The notes beneath the pieces were generated by a model, which was not told where the DNA came from, made no database searches, and was given only the letters and a program-made list of their open reading frames with translations. From assembly GCA_019418545.1 (NCBI GenBank), contig DYBQ01000030.1, positions 13,199 through 21,382 of the forward strand: 8,184 bases of DNA. Direction: 5' to 3'. Positions 1-6,571 of this stretch are shown here, piece by piece. Origin of the DNA: Clostridiales bacterium. GTDB lineage: Bacteria > Bacillota > Clostridia > Oscillospirales > Acutalibacteraceae. Both the position numbers and the translations under genes were made by a program. Numbering within the stretch: the first letter of the stretch is position 1; each line of letters begins with the position of its first letter.

Positions 1-720
1 CATCAGGAGCATTGCGGGAAATGCCAGGCAGCGGTTTGCTCGTTTGAGTACATTTATTTTGCCCGCCCCGATTCCACTATCGAAGGGATTTCGATTCACC
101 AGGCCCGGATGCGTGCCGGGGAACTGCTGGCAAAGGAGCATCTGGCACAGGCGGATGTGGTGATTGGCGTGCCCGATTCGGGGCTGGATGCCGCGCTGGG
201 ATTTTCCCGTGCGTCCGGGATTCCCTATGGGATTGGGCTGATGAAAAACCGGTATATCGGCCGGACTTTTATCTCTCCGGGTCAGGAGGACAGAGTGGAC
301 AAGGTGCGCATTAAGCTCAGCCCCATTCGGGAAACCGTGGCTGGCAAGCGCGTGGTGCTTATTGACGATTCCATTGTGCGGGGAACCACCAGCGGGCAGA
401 TTGTGAGCCTGCTGCGGGAAGCCGGAGCAAAAGAAATCCATATGCGGATTTCGTCGCCGCCGTTTTTGCATCCCTGCTATTATGGAACCGATATTGATTC
501 CTGTGACCATTTGATTGCCTGCCACCACCCGGTTAATGAGATTGCAGAGATGATTGGTGCAGACAGTCTGGGGTATCTGCCGCTGGAAAAGCTGCCGGAG
601 ATGATGCAGGGGGTTCCCGGATGCTCAGCCTGCTTCAGCGGAAAATATCCGACGGCGATTCCAAAGAAGACAGGGAAAAACCGGTTTGAGCGAAGGCTTT
701 CGGAAATTGGAAAATCATGA
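1..720 (+). CDS. purF: Amidophosphoribosyltransferase (PurF), C-terminal half, 5' end outside window
   Basis: PurF makes 5-phosphoribosylamine from PRPP and glutamine, the first committed step of cytoplasmic purine synthesis. The frame is open from base 1, so 239 residues of a normally ~470-residue protein are visible. The N-terminal glutamine amidotransferase domain is missing; the phosphoribosyltransferase domain is present. The PRPP loop VVLIDDSIVRGTTS lies at visible residues 118-131, with the acidic pair D122/D123. Also family-typical are EYIYFARPDS (16-25), GVPDSG and KNRYIGRTF. Cysteines at visible residues 13 (VCSFEYIYF), 159 (HPCYYG), 208 and 211 (GCSAC) match the four [4Fe-4S] ligands known from the Bacillus subtilis enzyme, so this is the iron-sulfur type. 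The ATG at base 109 is internal, not the start. The TGA stop overlaps a possible carA start as ATGA. No other purine gene is visible. Confidence 0.95.
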   Translation, partial: HQEHCGKCQAAVCSFEYIYFARPDSTIEGISIHQARMRAGELLAKEHLAQADVVIGVPDSGLDAALGFSRASGIPYGIGLMKNRYIGRTFISPGQEDRVDKVRIKLSPIRETVAGKRVVLIDDSIVRGTTSGQIVSLLREAGAKEIHMRISSPPFLHPCYYGTDIDSCDHLIACHHPVNEIAEMIGADSLGYLPLEKLPEMMQGVPGCSACFSGKYPTAIPKKTGKNRFERRLSEIGKS

Positions 721-1844
721 GGAAAGAAAGGCAGGATGGCATGGTGTATCAGGAAAAAAGGAAACTGATTTTAGAGGATGGAAGCGAATATTGCGGCTTT
801 GGCTTTGGCGCACCGGTACCCGAGGGGCACGTGTGCGAGCTGGTGTTTAACACTTCCATGGCAGGGTATCAGGAAATTCTTTCCGACCCTTCCTATACGG
901 GGCAGGCAGTGGTTATGACTTATCCCCTTATTGGAAATTATGGCATGGCCCCGGAGGACTATGAAACCGACGTTCCCACCATTGGGGCGCTGATTGTCCG
1001 GGAATATAACGATTCTCCCTCTAACTTTCGAAGCAGCGCCTCGCTGGGACAGGTGATGGAAAAATATGGGATTCCCGGGCTGTGGGGCGTGGATACCCGC
1101 AAGATAACCCGTTCTATCCGTAACTTCGGAAGCCGGAAAGCACTTTTAACTCGCGGGGATATGCCCAAGGACGAAGCGCTGAAAATTTTGGCCTCGAAGT
1201 CCCTTCTCCGGGATGCGGTTTCCCGGGTGAGCACACCTTTTGTGCGGGAGTTCCCTGTAGAGGATTGCCGCTTTCGGGTGGCTGCCATTGACTGCGGGAT
1301 GAAGTGGGGAATTGTCCGCAGCCTGAACCGCCGGGGATGCAGCGTAACGGCGTTTCCCTGGAATGCTTCGGCAGAGGAGGTGCTGGCAATGCATCCCGAT
1401 GGCGTCCTGTTTTCCAACGGCCCCGGAGACCCGGAAGATGTACCCGAAACCATTCAGCTGGTACAAAAGCTTCGCGGCAAGCTGCCGATTTTTGGCATTT
1501 GCCTGGGACATCAGGTGATTGCACTGGCCTATGGAGCCAAAACCTACAAGCTCAAGTTCGGGCATCGCGGCGGCAACCATCCTGTCCGGAATTTGGAAAC
1601 CGGAAAAATCGAAATTACCTCTCAAAATCATTCCTATGCCGTAAACCTGGACAGCCTGAAAGACACTTCCCTCACCGCTACCCACATCAATCTGCTGGAT
1701 TCCACCGTAGAAGGGGCAAAGTGTGAAGCCGACCGGGTGTTCAGCGTACAGTACCATCCCGAAAGCGCCCCAGGCCCACAGGACAGTGGAAAGCTGTTTG
1801 ATAGGTTTATTGCCATGATGGAGGAGGAAAAGCACCATGCCTAA
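717..1844 (+). CDS. carA: Carbamoyl-phosphate synthase small (glutaminase) subunit CarA
   Basis: CarA hydrolyses glutamine and channels ammonia to CarB for carbamoyl phosphate, the precursor of pyrimidines and arginine. The length of 375 aa is normal for the family. The N-terminal CarA-specific domain runs to about residue 150 (LEDGSEYCGFGFG, FNTSMAGYQEILSDPSY, GVDTRKITRSIR). The class I glutamine amidotransferase domain covers about 187-370, with SNGPGDP at 233-239, nucleophile Cys262 in GICLGHQ, and His347/Glu349 in QYHPES, so the triad is complete. The start is uncertain. ATG 717 overlaps the purF stop as ATGA and suggests translational coupling. ATG 741, in frame 8 codons later, has AGGA at 733-736 and gives an N-terminus (MVYQEKRKLILEDG) closer to the family; it may be the true start. 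The end overlaps carB by 8 bases. Confidence 0.97.
   Translation: MRKERQDGMVYQEKRKLILEDGSEYCGFGFGAPVPEGHVCELVFNTSMAGYQEILSDPSYTGQAVVMTYPLIGNYGMAPEDYETDVPTIGALIVREYNDSPSNFRSSASLGQVMEKYGIPGLWGVDTRKITRSIRNFGSRKALLTRGDMPKDEALKILASKSLLRDAVSRVSTPFVREFPVEDCRFRVAAIDCGMKWGIVRSLNRRGCSVTAFPWNASAEEVLAMHPDGVLFSNGPGDPEDVPETIQLVQKLRGKLPIFGICLGHQVIALAYGAKTYKLKFGHRGGNHPVRNLETGKIEITSQNHSYAVNLDSLKDTSLTATHINLLDSTVEGAKCEADRVFSVQYHPESAPGPQDSGKLFDRFIAMMEEEKHHA
1821..1828 (+). promoter_or_regulatory. Strong Shine-Dalgarno site of carB inside the carA 3' end
   Basis: GAGGAGGA lies 8 bases before the carB ATG at 1837 and encodes part of the Met-Glu-Glu-Glu tail of CarA. It fixes the carB start and suggests roughly matched synthesis of the two subunits through overlapping translation. 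Confidence 0.85.
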
Positions 1845-4800
1845 GAGAACTGATATTCATAAAATCCTTGTCATTGGCTCCGGCCCCATTGTTATTGGGC
1901 AGGCCGCCGAGTTTGACTATGCCGGCACACAGGCGTGTCTGGCACTGAAAGAAGAAGGGTACGAGGTGGTGTTGTGCAACTCCAACCCGGCTACCATCAT
2001 GACCGACCCAGCCATTGCCGATAAAGTCTATATGGAGCCTCTGACCCTTGAATATCTGGCCAAAATTGTCCGGTTCGAGCGTCCTGACGCGATTTTGCCT
2101 GGTATTGGCGGGCAGACCGGTTTGAACCTTGCCATGCAGCTGGAGAAAAAAGGAGTTTTGCGGGAATGCCAGGTGGAGCTGTTGGGAACCAGCAGCCACA
2201 GTATCGAGATGGCAGAAGATAGGGAAATGTTTAAAGAGCTTTGCCAGCGGTTGGGCGAGCCTACTTTGCCTTCCGAAATTGCCTCCACGCTGGAAGAAGG
2301 CAAGAAAGCGGCTGAAGACATTGGGTATCCGGTGGTGCTGCGTCCTGCCTTCACCCTAGGCGGAACCGGCGGCGGTTTTGCAGAAAATGAAGAAGAACTG
2401 CTGCCTTTGATGAAAAATGCTCTGGAAATTTCCCCTGCCCATCAAGTTTTGGTGGAAAAGAGCGTAAAGGGATATAAGGAAATTGAGTATGAGGTTATCC
2501 GGGACGCCAATGATACGGCGATTACCGTTTGTAATATGGAAAACTTAGACGCGGTAGGTATTCACACCGGTGACTCCATTGTGATGTGCCCTTCACAAAC
2601 CCTGACAAACCGGGAATATCAGATGCTCCGGGACAGCGCTCTGAAAATTATCCGGGCTTTGCAGATTGAAGGCGGGTGCAACGTACAGTTTGCCCTGGAC
2701 CCCCGCTCCTTCCAATATTACCTGATTGAAGTAAATCCCCGTGTTTCCCGTTCCTCCGCTCTGGCTTCCAAGGCCAGCGGATATCCCATTGCACGGGTTT
2801 CGGCCAAAATCAGTGTGGGAATGCACTTGGATGAAATTCCCCTTGCCAATACGCCCGCATCCTTCGAGCCTGCGCTGGACTATGTTGTGACCAAAATGCC
2901 CCGTTTCCCCTTTGATAAATTCCCCGAGGCCAGCAATCGTTTGGGCACCCAAATGAAGGCTACCGGCGAAGTGATGAGTGTGGGCAGAACGGCTGAGGAA
3001 AGCCTTTTAAAGGCCGTTCGCTCGCTGGAAATCGGGGTGAGCCACCTGTATATGGAGAAGTTCGATTCCTACACGCAGGAAAAGCTGATTTCCTATATTC
3101 AAAAGGGGACGGATGACCGAATTTTTGCCATTGCCCAGCTTTTGCGCTTGGGAACCCCTGTGGAGGACATTGTCCGTGCCACTGCCATTGACCGGTTCTT
3201 TGTGGAAAAGCTTGCCCACATTACCGCACAGGAAGCCCGGTTAAAGGCTGCTCCTGGGGACGAAAAGGTTTTGCGTCAGGCCAAGAGCATGGGCTTCTCC
3301 GACAAGGAGGTTGCCCGTCAGTGGGGCATGAAGGAAACTGAAATTTTCGATATGCGCCGCAAACTGGGAATCCTGCCGGTATATAAGATGATTGACAGCT
3401 GTGCTGCCGAATTTGACAGCTATATCCCCTACTTCTATTCCACCTATGAAGAGGAAAACGAGTCTGTCGTTTCCAATAAAAAGAAAATGATTGTACTGGG
3501 CTCCGGCCCCATCCGTATCGGCCAGGGCGTTGAATTTGACTATTCCACCGTCCATGCGGTGCAGACTATCCGCAAAGCCGGATATGAAGCCATTATTATC
3601 AACAACAACCCCGAAACGGTTTCCACCGATTATACTACCGCCGATAAGCTGTATTTCGAGCCTCTGTGCCCAGAGGATGTACTGAATATTATCGAGCTGG
3701 AAAAGCCTTTGGGAGTGATTGCAACGCTGGGCGGACAAACCGCTATCAACCTGGCAAAGCCCCTGTCGGAGCGGGGCGTCAAGCTGATTGGCACGGATTG
3801 CGAGGCTATTGAAAAAGCCGAGAACCGCGATTCCTTTGAAAAGCTGCTGTCCGAGCTGCACATTCCCCAGCCCAAGGGACAGGCTGTTACCAATATTGAG
3901 GACGGCGTAAAGGCTGCTGCCAAAATTGGATATCCGGTACTGGTTCGTCCCAGCTTTGTGCTGGGCGGGCGTGCCATGGAAATTGTGGCCAAAGAAGAGC
4001 AGCTGCGCCATTATCTCAAAACCGCCGTGGAAATTAACGAGGACCAGCCTGTTCTGGTAGACAAATATATCCGCGGGAAGGAAGTGGAAACAGACGCGAT
4101 TTGCGACGGCAAAAATGTGTTTGTCCCGGGCATTATGGAGCTGGTTGAGCGTACCGGCGTTCATTCCGGCGACTCCATCAGTGTTTATCCGCCTTTCAGC
4201 CTGTCTCAGAAGGTGAAGGATACCATTTTGGAATATACCCGCCAAATCGGTATCGGACTGGGCATTGTGGGGCTGTATAACATCCAGTTTATTGTGGACG
4301 AGACGGAGCATGTCTATATTATCGAAGTGAACCCCCGCTCTTCCCGTACTGTGCCGTTTTTGTCCAAAGCAACCGGCTGCCAGGCAGCGGATATTGCCAC
4401 ACTGGCCATGCTGGGGGTCAGCCTGCCGGAGCAGGGGATTCATACCCTCTGCCTGCCCGAAAAGAAAAAATGGTATGTCAAGGCCCCGGCGTTCTCCTTC
4501 TCCAAGCTGCGGGGAATGGACGCCTATCTTTCCCCTGAAATGAAGTCTACCGGCGAAGCCATCGGTTATGATAAAAAGCTCCACCGTGCCATGTACAAGG
4601 CGCTGGCCGCTTCGGGGGTCCATATGCAAAATTATGGTACGGTGCTGGTAACTTTGGCGGACGAAGATAAAGAGGAAGCCCTGCCGCTGGTCCGGCGTTT
4701 TTATGACATGGGCTTTAATATTGAAGCAACGGTCGGCACGGCTGTTTTCCTGCGGGAGCATGGCATCCGTACCCGTATCCGCCGCAAGCTCAGCGAGGGA

Positions 4801-5016
4801 AGCGAGGAGATTCTCGACTCCATCCGTGCGGGCTATGTGAGCTATGTCATTAACACCCGGGCAATTCTTTCCGGCGTCCATTATGAGGATGGGGTTGCGA
4901 TTCGGCGCTGTGCATGCGAGAATAATATTACCATGCTGACAGCACTGGATACAGTGCGGGTGCTGCTGGATGTGCTGGAGGAAACCACCATTGGCATTTC
5001 CACCATTGACAGCTGA
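1837..5016 (+). CDS. carB: Carbamoyl-phosphate synthase large subunit CarB
   Basis: CarB uses bicarbonate, two ATP and ammonia delivered by CarA to make carbamoyl phosphate. At 1059 aa it is full length. The expected internal duplication is clear: ILVIGSGPIVIGQAAEFDY (about 10-28) in the carboxyphosphate half recurs as IVLGSGPIRIGQGVEFDYS (about 552-570) in the carbamoyl-phosphate half. Both ATP-grasp sites look intact: Q284, E298, N300 and R302 in the first, and Q817, E830 and N832 in the second, matching E. coli metal/ATP ligands by alignment from memory. Residues about 400-550 are the oligomerisation domain. From about 936 to the end is the MGS-like allosteric domain (GYVSYVINTR at 999-1008), where UMP and ornithine act in E. 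coli; whether this holds here is not visible. The start is set by GAGGAGGA 8 bases upstream, and the gene overlaps carA by 8 bases. Confidence 0.98.
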   Translation: MPKRTDIHKILVIGSGPIVIGQAAEFDYAGTQACLALKEEGYEVVLCNSNPATIMTDPAIADKVYMEPLTLEYLAKIVRFERPDAILPGIGGQTGLNLAMQLEKKGVLRECQVELLGTSSHSIEMAEDREMFKELCQRLGEPTLPSEIASTLEEGKKAAEDIGYPVVLRPAFTLGGTGGGFAENEEELLPLMKNALEISPAHQVLVEKSVKGYKEIEYEVIRDANDTAITVCNMENLDAVGIHTGDSIVMCPSQTLTNREYQMLRDSALKIIRALQIEGGCNVQFALDPRSFQYYLIEVNPRVSRSSALASKASGYPIARVSAKISVGMHLDEIPLANTPASFEPALDYVVTKMPRFPFDKFPEASNRLGTQMKATGEVMSVGRTAEESLLKAVRSLEIGVSHLYMEKFDSYTQEKLISYIQKGTDDRIFAIAQLLRLGTPVEDIVRATAIDRFFVEKLAHITAQEARLKAAPGDEKVLRQAKSMGFSDKEVARQWGMKETEIFDMRRKLGILPVYKMIDSCAAEFDSYIPYFYSTYEEENESVVSNKKKMIVLGSGPIRIGQGVEFDYSTVHAVQTIRKAGYEAIIINNNPETVSTDYTTADKLYFEPLCPEDVLNIIELEKPLGVIATLGGQTAINLAKPLSERGVKLIGTDCEAIEKAENRDSFEKLLSELHIPQPKGQAVTNIEDGVKAAAKIGYPVLVRPSFVLGGRAMEIVAKEEQLRHYLKTAVEINEDQPVLVDKYIRGKEVETDAICDGKNVFVPGIMELVERTGVHSGDSISVYPPFSLSQKVKDTILEYTRQIGIGLGIVGLYNIQFIVDETEHVYIIEVNPRSSRTVPFLSKATGCQAADIATLAMLGVSLPEQGIHTLCLPEKKKWYVKAPAFSFSKLRGMDAYLSPEMKSTGEAIGYDKKLHRAMYKALAASGVHMQNYGTVLVTLADEDKEEALPLVRRFYDMGFNIEATVGTAVFLREHGIRTRIRRKLSEGSEEILDSIRAGYVSYVINTRAILSGVHYEDGVAIRRCACENNITMLTALDTVRVLLDVLEETTIGISTIDS

Positions 5017-5034
5017 GCGGGAAGGCAGCATAAT
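5006..5034 (+). promoter_or_regulatory. Candidate sigma-A promoter for dapL, -35 box in the carB 3' end
   Basis: A perfect -35 hexamer TTGACA (5006-5011) is followed by exactly 17 bases and then CATAAT (5029-5034), one mismatch from the -10 consensus. The -35 box falls in the last CarB codons (Ile-Asp-Ser-stop), so it could be coincidence. Its position is apt: initiation near 5041 would give a leader of about 25 bases containing only the dapL ribosome binding site. No terminator separates carB from dapL, so read-through from the upstream operon also remains possible. Confidence 0.5.
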
Positions 5035-5050
5035 AAATGATTTTTATATA

Positions 5051-5058
5051 AAGGAGAG
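5051..5058 (+). promoter_or_regulatory. Shine-Dalgarno site of dapL
   Basis: AAGGAGAG ends 7 bases before ATG 5066. It decides the start, since the frame is open further upstream (to an ATG at 4970 inside carB) but no comparable site precedes that codon. Confidence 0.85.
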
Positions 5059-5065
5059 AACACCT

Positions 5066-6250
5066 ATGGTTACCCCCAACATGCATTATCATAATTTACA
5101 GGAGTCCTATCTGTTTTTTCACATTGCCCAGAAAACCAATGCTTATTTGAAAGAGCATCCCGGCGCCTATTTGTACCGTATGGGAATCGGCGATGTGTCT
5201 CTGCCTTTGTGCGGCGCCGTTATCAAGGCCCTGCATGAGGCGGTAGACGACCAGTCCAAAGCCGGAAGCTTCCACGGCTATATGCCCGAATGCGGCGCGC
5301 CCTTTTTCCGGGAAGCCGCTGCTGCCTGGTATGCTTCCCGGGGAATTTCCCTTTCCTCGGACGAAGTATTTGCTTCCAGCGGCGCCAGCGATGAGCTGGG
5401 GGATATTCTCGATTTGTTTGACAGGGAAACACCGGCACTGATTATGGAGCCGGCTTATCCTGCATATGTGGACGCCAACGTGATGGCCGGCCGGGAAATC
5501 CATCATCTGCCTTCCGGCCGGGAAAACGGATTTTTGCCAAGCCCCCAAGGGGATTTTGGAGGGCTGATTTATCTTTGCTCTCCCAATAACCCCACCGGCG
5601 CCGTGTTTTCCCGCCAGCAGCTGAAGGAGTGGGTGGATTATGCCAACCGCACCGGCGCTATTATCCTGTTTGACGCTGCTTATGAAGCCTTTATTGAAGA
5701 TGAAACTTTGCCCAGAAGTATTTTTGAAATTGAGGGTGCCCGTACCTGTGCGGTAGAAATCTGCTCCCTTTCCAAAACAGCAGGTTTTACCGGTACCCGT
5801 CTGGGATATACGGTGATTCCCAAGGATTTGGAGCGCAATGGCATGAACCTGCACGACATGTGGGTACGCAACCGTACCACCAAAACCAACGGCGTTTCCT
5901 ATATCCTGCAAAAGGGCGGAGCCGCTGTGTTCACGCCGGAAGGGCAAAAGCAAATCCGGGAGAACATCAAAGTTTATAAGCAGAACGCAGCCTATTTGAT
6001 GAAAACCCTGGATTCGCTGGGACTGTGGTATACGGGCGGAAAAAATGCCCCCTATATCTGGATGCAGTGCCCCAATGGAATGGGCAGCTGGGAATTCTTT
6101 GACTATCTGCTGGAGAACATCCAGGTTGTGGGCACGCCTGGCCAGGGGTTTGGCTCCTGCGGGGAAGGATATTTCCGTTTTTCCACCTTTGGAAGCCCTG
6201 AAGATACCAAAGAGGCTGCCGCACGGCTGGCGCGCCTGCTGAGCCGGTAA
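5066..6250 (+). CDS. dapL: LL-diaminopimelate aminotransferase (DapL)
   Basis: DapL converts tetrahydrodipicolinate plus glutamate directly to LL-diaminopimelate, the one-step aminotransferase route to lysine and peptidoglycan. This is a 394-aa PLP fold-type I enzyme, slightly shorter than the usual ~405-410. The family shows in SYLF (14-17), GIGDVSLPL (40-48), YVDANVMAGR (134-143), SPNNPTG (172-178), LSKTAGFTGTRLGY (235-248) and NGVSYILQ with nearby AAVFTPEG. Catalytic Lys237 forms the PLP Schiff base. N175, D203, Y206, R245, N275 and R371 (GYFRFSTFG) match cofactor and substrate contacts of characterised DapL enzymes as I recall them. Two oddities: the usual GAK motif that touches the PLP phosphate reads GAS (106-108), and the segment between MAGR and SPNNPTG is about 10 residues short. 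It could therefore be a divergent DapL subfamily or a related aminotransferase. The start at 5066 follows AAGGAGAG. Confidence 0.85.
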   Translation: MVTPNMHYHNLQESYLFFHIAQKTNAYLKEHPGAYLYRMGIGDVSLPLCGAVIKALHEAVDDQSKAGSFHGYMPECGAPFFREAAAAWYASRGISLSSDEVFASSGASDELGDILDLFDRETPALIMEPAYPAYVDANVMAGREIHHLPSGRENGFLPSPQGDFGGLIYLCSPNNPTGAVFSRQQLKEWVDYANRTGAIILFDAAYEAFIEDETLPRSIFEIEGARTCAVEICSLSKTAGFTGTRLGYTVIPKDLERNGMNLHDMWVRNRTTKTNGVSYILQKGGAAVFTPEGQKQIRENIKVYKQNAAYLMKTLDSLGLWYTGGKNAPYIWMQCPNGMGSWEFFDYLLENIQVVGTPGQGFGSCGEGYFRFSTFGSPEDTKEAAARLARLLSR

Positions 6251-6283
6251 TGACTTTGCCCTCTATGGAAATGTTTTCCACTG

Positions 6284-6375
6284 TTCTATGCTTACAAGTT
6301 TATCCATAAATAGATTTTTCCGATGACGAGCTTCCTCACCTTTTTTAAGGTGGGGAAGCTTATTTCTGCATAGAA
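6284..6375. repeat. Nested inverted repeat enclosing the terminator hairpin
   Basis: TTCTATGC (6284-6291) and GCATAGAA (6368-6375) are perfect 8-base reverse complements flanking the 14-bp hairpin. AAATA (6308-6312) can also pair with TATTT (6361-6365) just outside it. Together they could fold into one extended structure of 92 bases. It may be an elaborated terminator or a small palindromic repeat unit; nothing in the window shows a second copy. Confidence 0.35.
6329..6360 (+). terminator. Probable transcription terminator hairpin after dapL
   Basis: The arms AGCTTCCTCACCTT (6329-6342) and AAGGTGGGGAAGCT (6347-6360) form a 14-bp stem with a single G-T wobble and a TTTT loop. The following bases TATTTCT are only moderately T-rich, so intrinsic termination may be incomplete. 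No T-run exists on the other side, so it acts on the + strand if at all. It lies 78 bases after the dapL stop and would close the purF-carAB-dapL transcript. Confidence 0.7.
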
Positions 6376-6402
6376 GAACCTGAATTTTACAAGTGAAGCT
6401 GG

Positions 6403-6420
6403 TTTTGTGGCCTTTTGTGG
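6403..6420. repeat. Direct repeat TTTTGTGG, 10-base period, upstream of the phosphoesterase promoter
   Basis: TTTTGTGG occurs at 6403-6410 and 6413-6420, separated by CC. The 10-base period puts both copies on one face of the helix, about 50 bases before the -35 box. This is suitable for an activator, but no known regulator motif is recognised. Confidence 0.3.
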
Positions 6421-6470
6421 GAGTCTGTATAAAGAATGTGTAAGGCTTTGTAATATTATAGTAAAGTGTA

Positions 6471-6499
6471 TTGAAAATCAAATTTCCTGTTGCTATAAT
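6471..6499 (+). promoter_or_regulatory. Strong sigma-A promoter (extended -10) of the phosphoesterase gene
   Basis: TTGAAA (6471-6476) is followed by a 17-base spacer and a perfect TATAAT (6494-6499). TGC directly before it (6491-6493) gives an extended -10 element. Transcription should begin near 6506, leaving a leader of about 65 bases before ATG 6572. Confidence 0.85.
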
Positions 6500-6524
6500 T
6501 ACACCCGTAAGACAACAAACCATC

Positions 6525-6548
6525 TCCACAGGCAAAAAAATCTGTGGG
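6525..6548 (+). promoter_or_regulatory. 5'-UTR hairpin with A-rich loop
   Basis: CCACAG (6526-6531) pairs with CTGTGG (6542-6547), and a T-G wobble at 6525/6548 extends the stem to 7 bp. The loop is GCAAAAAAAT. It sits about 20 bases inside the predicted transcript and ends 13 bases before the ribosome binding site. No T-run follows, so it is not an intrinsic terminator; a role in mRNA stability or translation is only inference. Confidence 0.4.
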
Positions 6549-6571
6549 AAAAATTATGCAGAGAGAAGAGG

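Larger units (their letters stand above)
6251..6571. other. Intergenic region between dapL and the phosphoesterase gene
   Basis: This 321-base gap has no convincing gene. From left to right it holds a short perfect palindrome TGGAAA-TGT-TTTCCA (6266-6280), an outer inverted repeat (6284-6291 with 6368-6375) around a strong terminator-like hairpin, a direct repeat TTTTGTGG (6403-6410 and 6413-6420), an AT-rich stretch, a near-consensus promoter, and a 5'-UTR hairpin. An 8-base direct repeat TTACAAGT (6292-6299 and 6387-6394) is probably chance. Confidence 0.8.

Noticed and set aside
3241..5031. 596-codon open frame on the minus strand opposite carB
   Set aside because: It lies wholly antisense to a complete CarB with intact motifs. 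The translation is His/Gln/Gly-rich, has no recognisable domain and has no convincing ribosome site; it is a codon-bias shadow.
4970..5065. Upstream extension of dapL to ATG 4970
   Set aside because: It would overlap carB by 47 bases and add 32 residues unlike any DapL N-terminus. ATG 5066 has a proper Shine-Dalgarno site.
6300..6308. TTATCCATA, a match to the loose DnaA-box consensus
   Set aside because: It is a single isolated box with no cluster, no AT-rich unwinding region and no dnaA/dnaN context.
6380..6506. Possible Pho boxes (TTTACA, TTACAC) upstream of the phosphatase-like gene
   Set aside because: The hexamers are not arranged as spaced repeats with the 11-base period expected for PhoP/PhoB binding.
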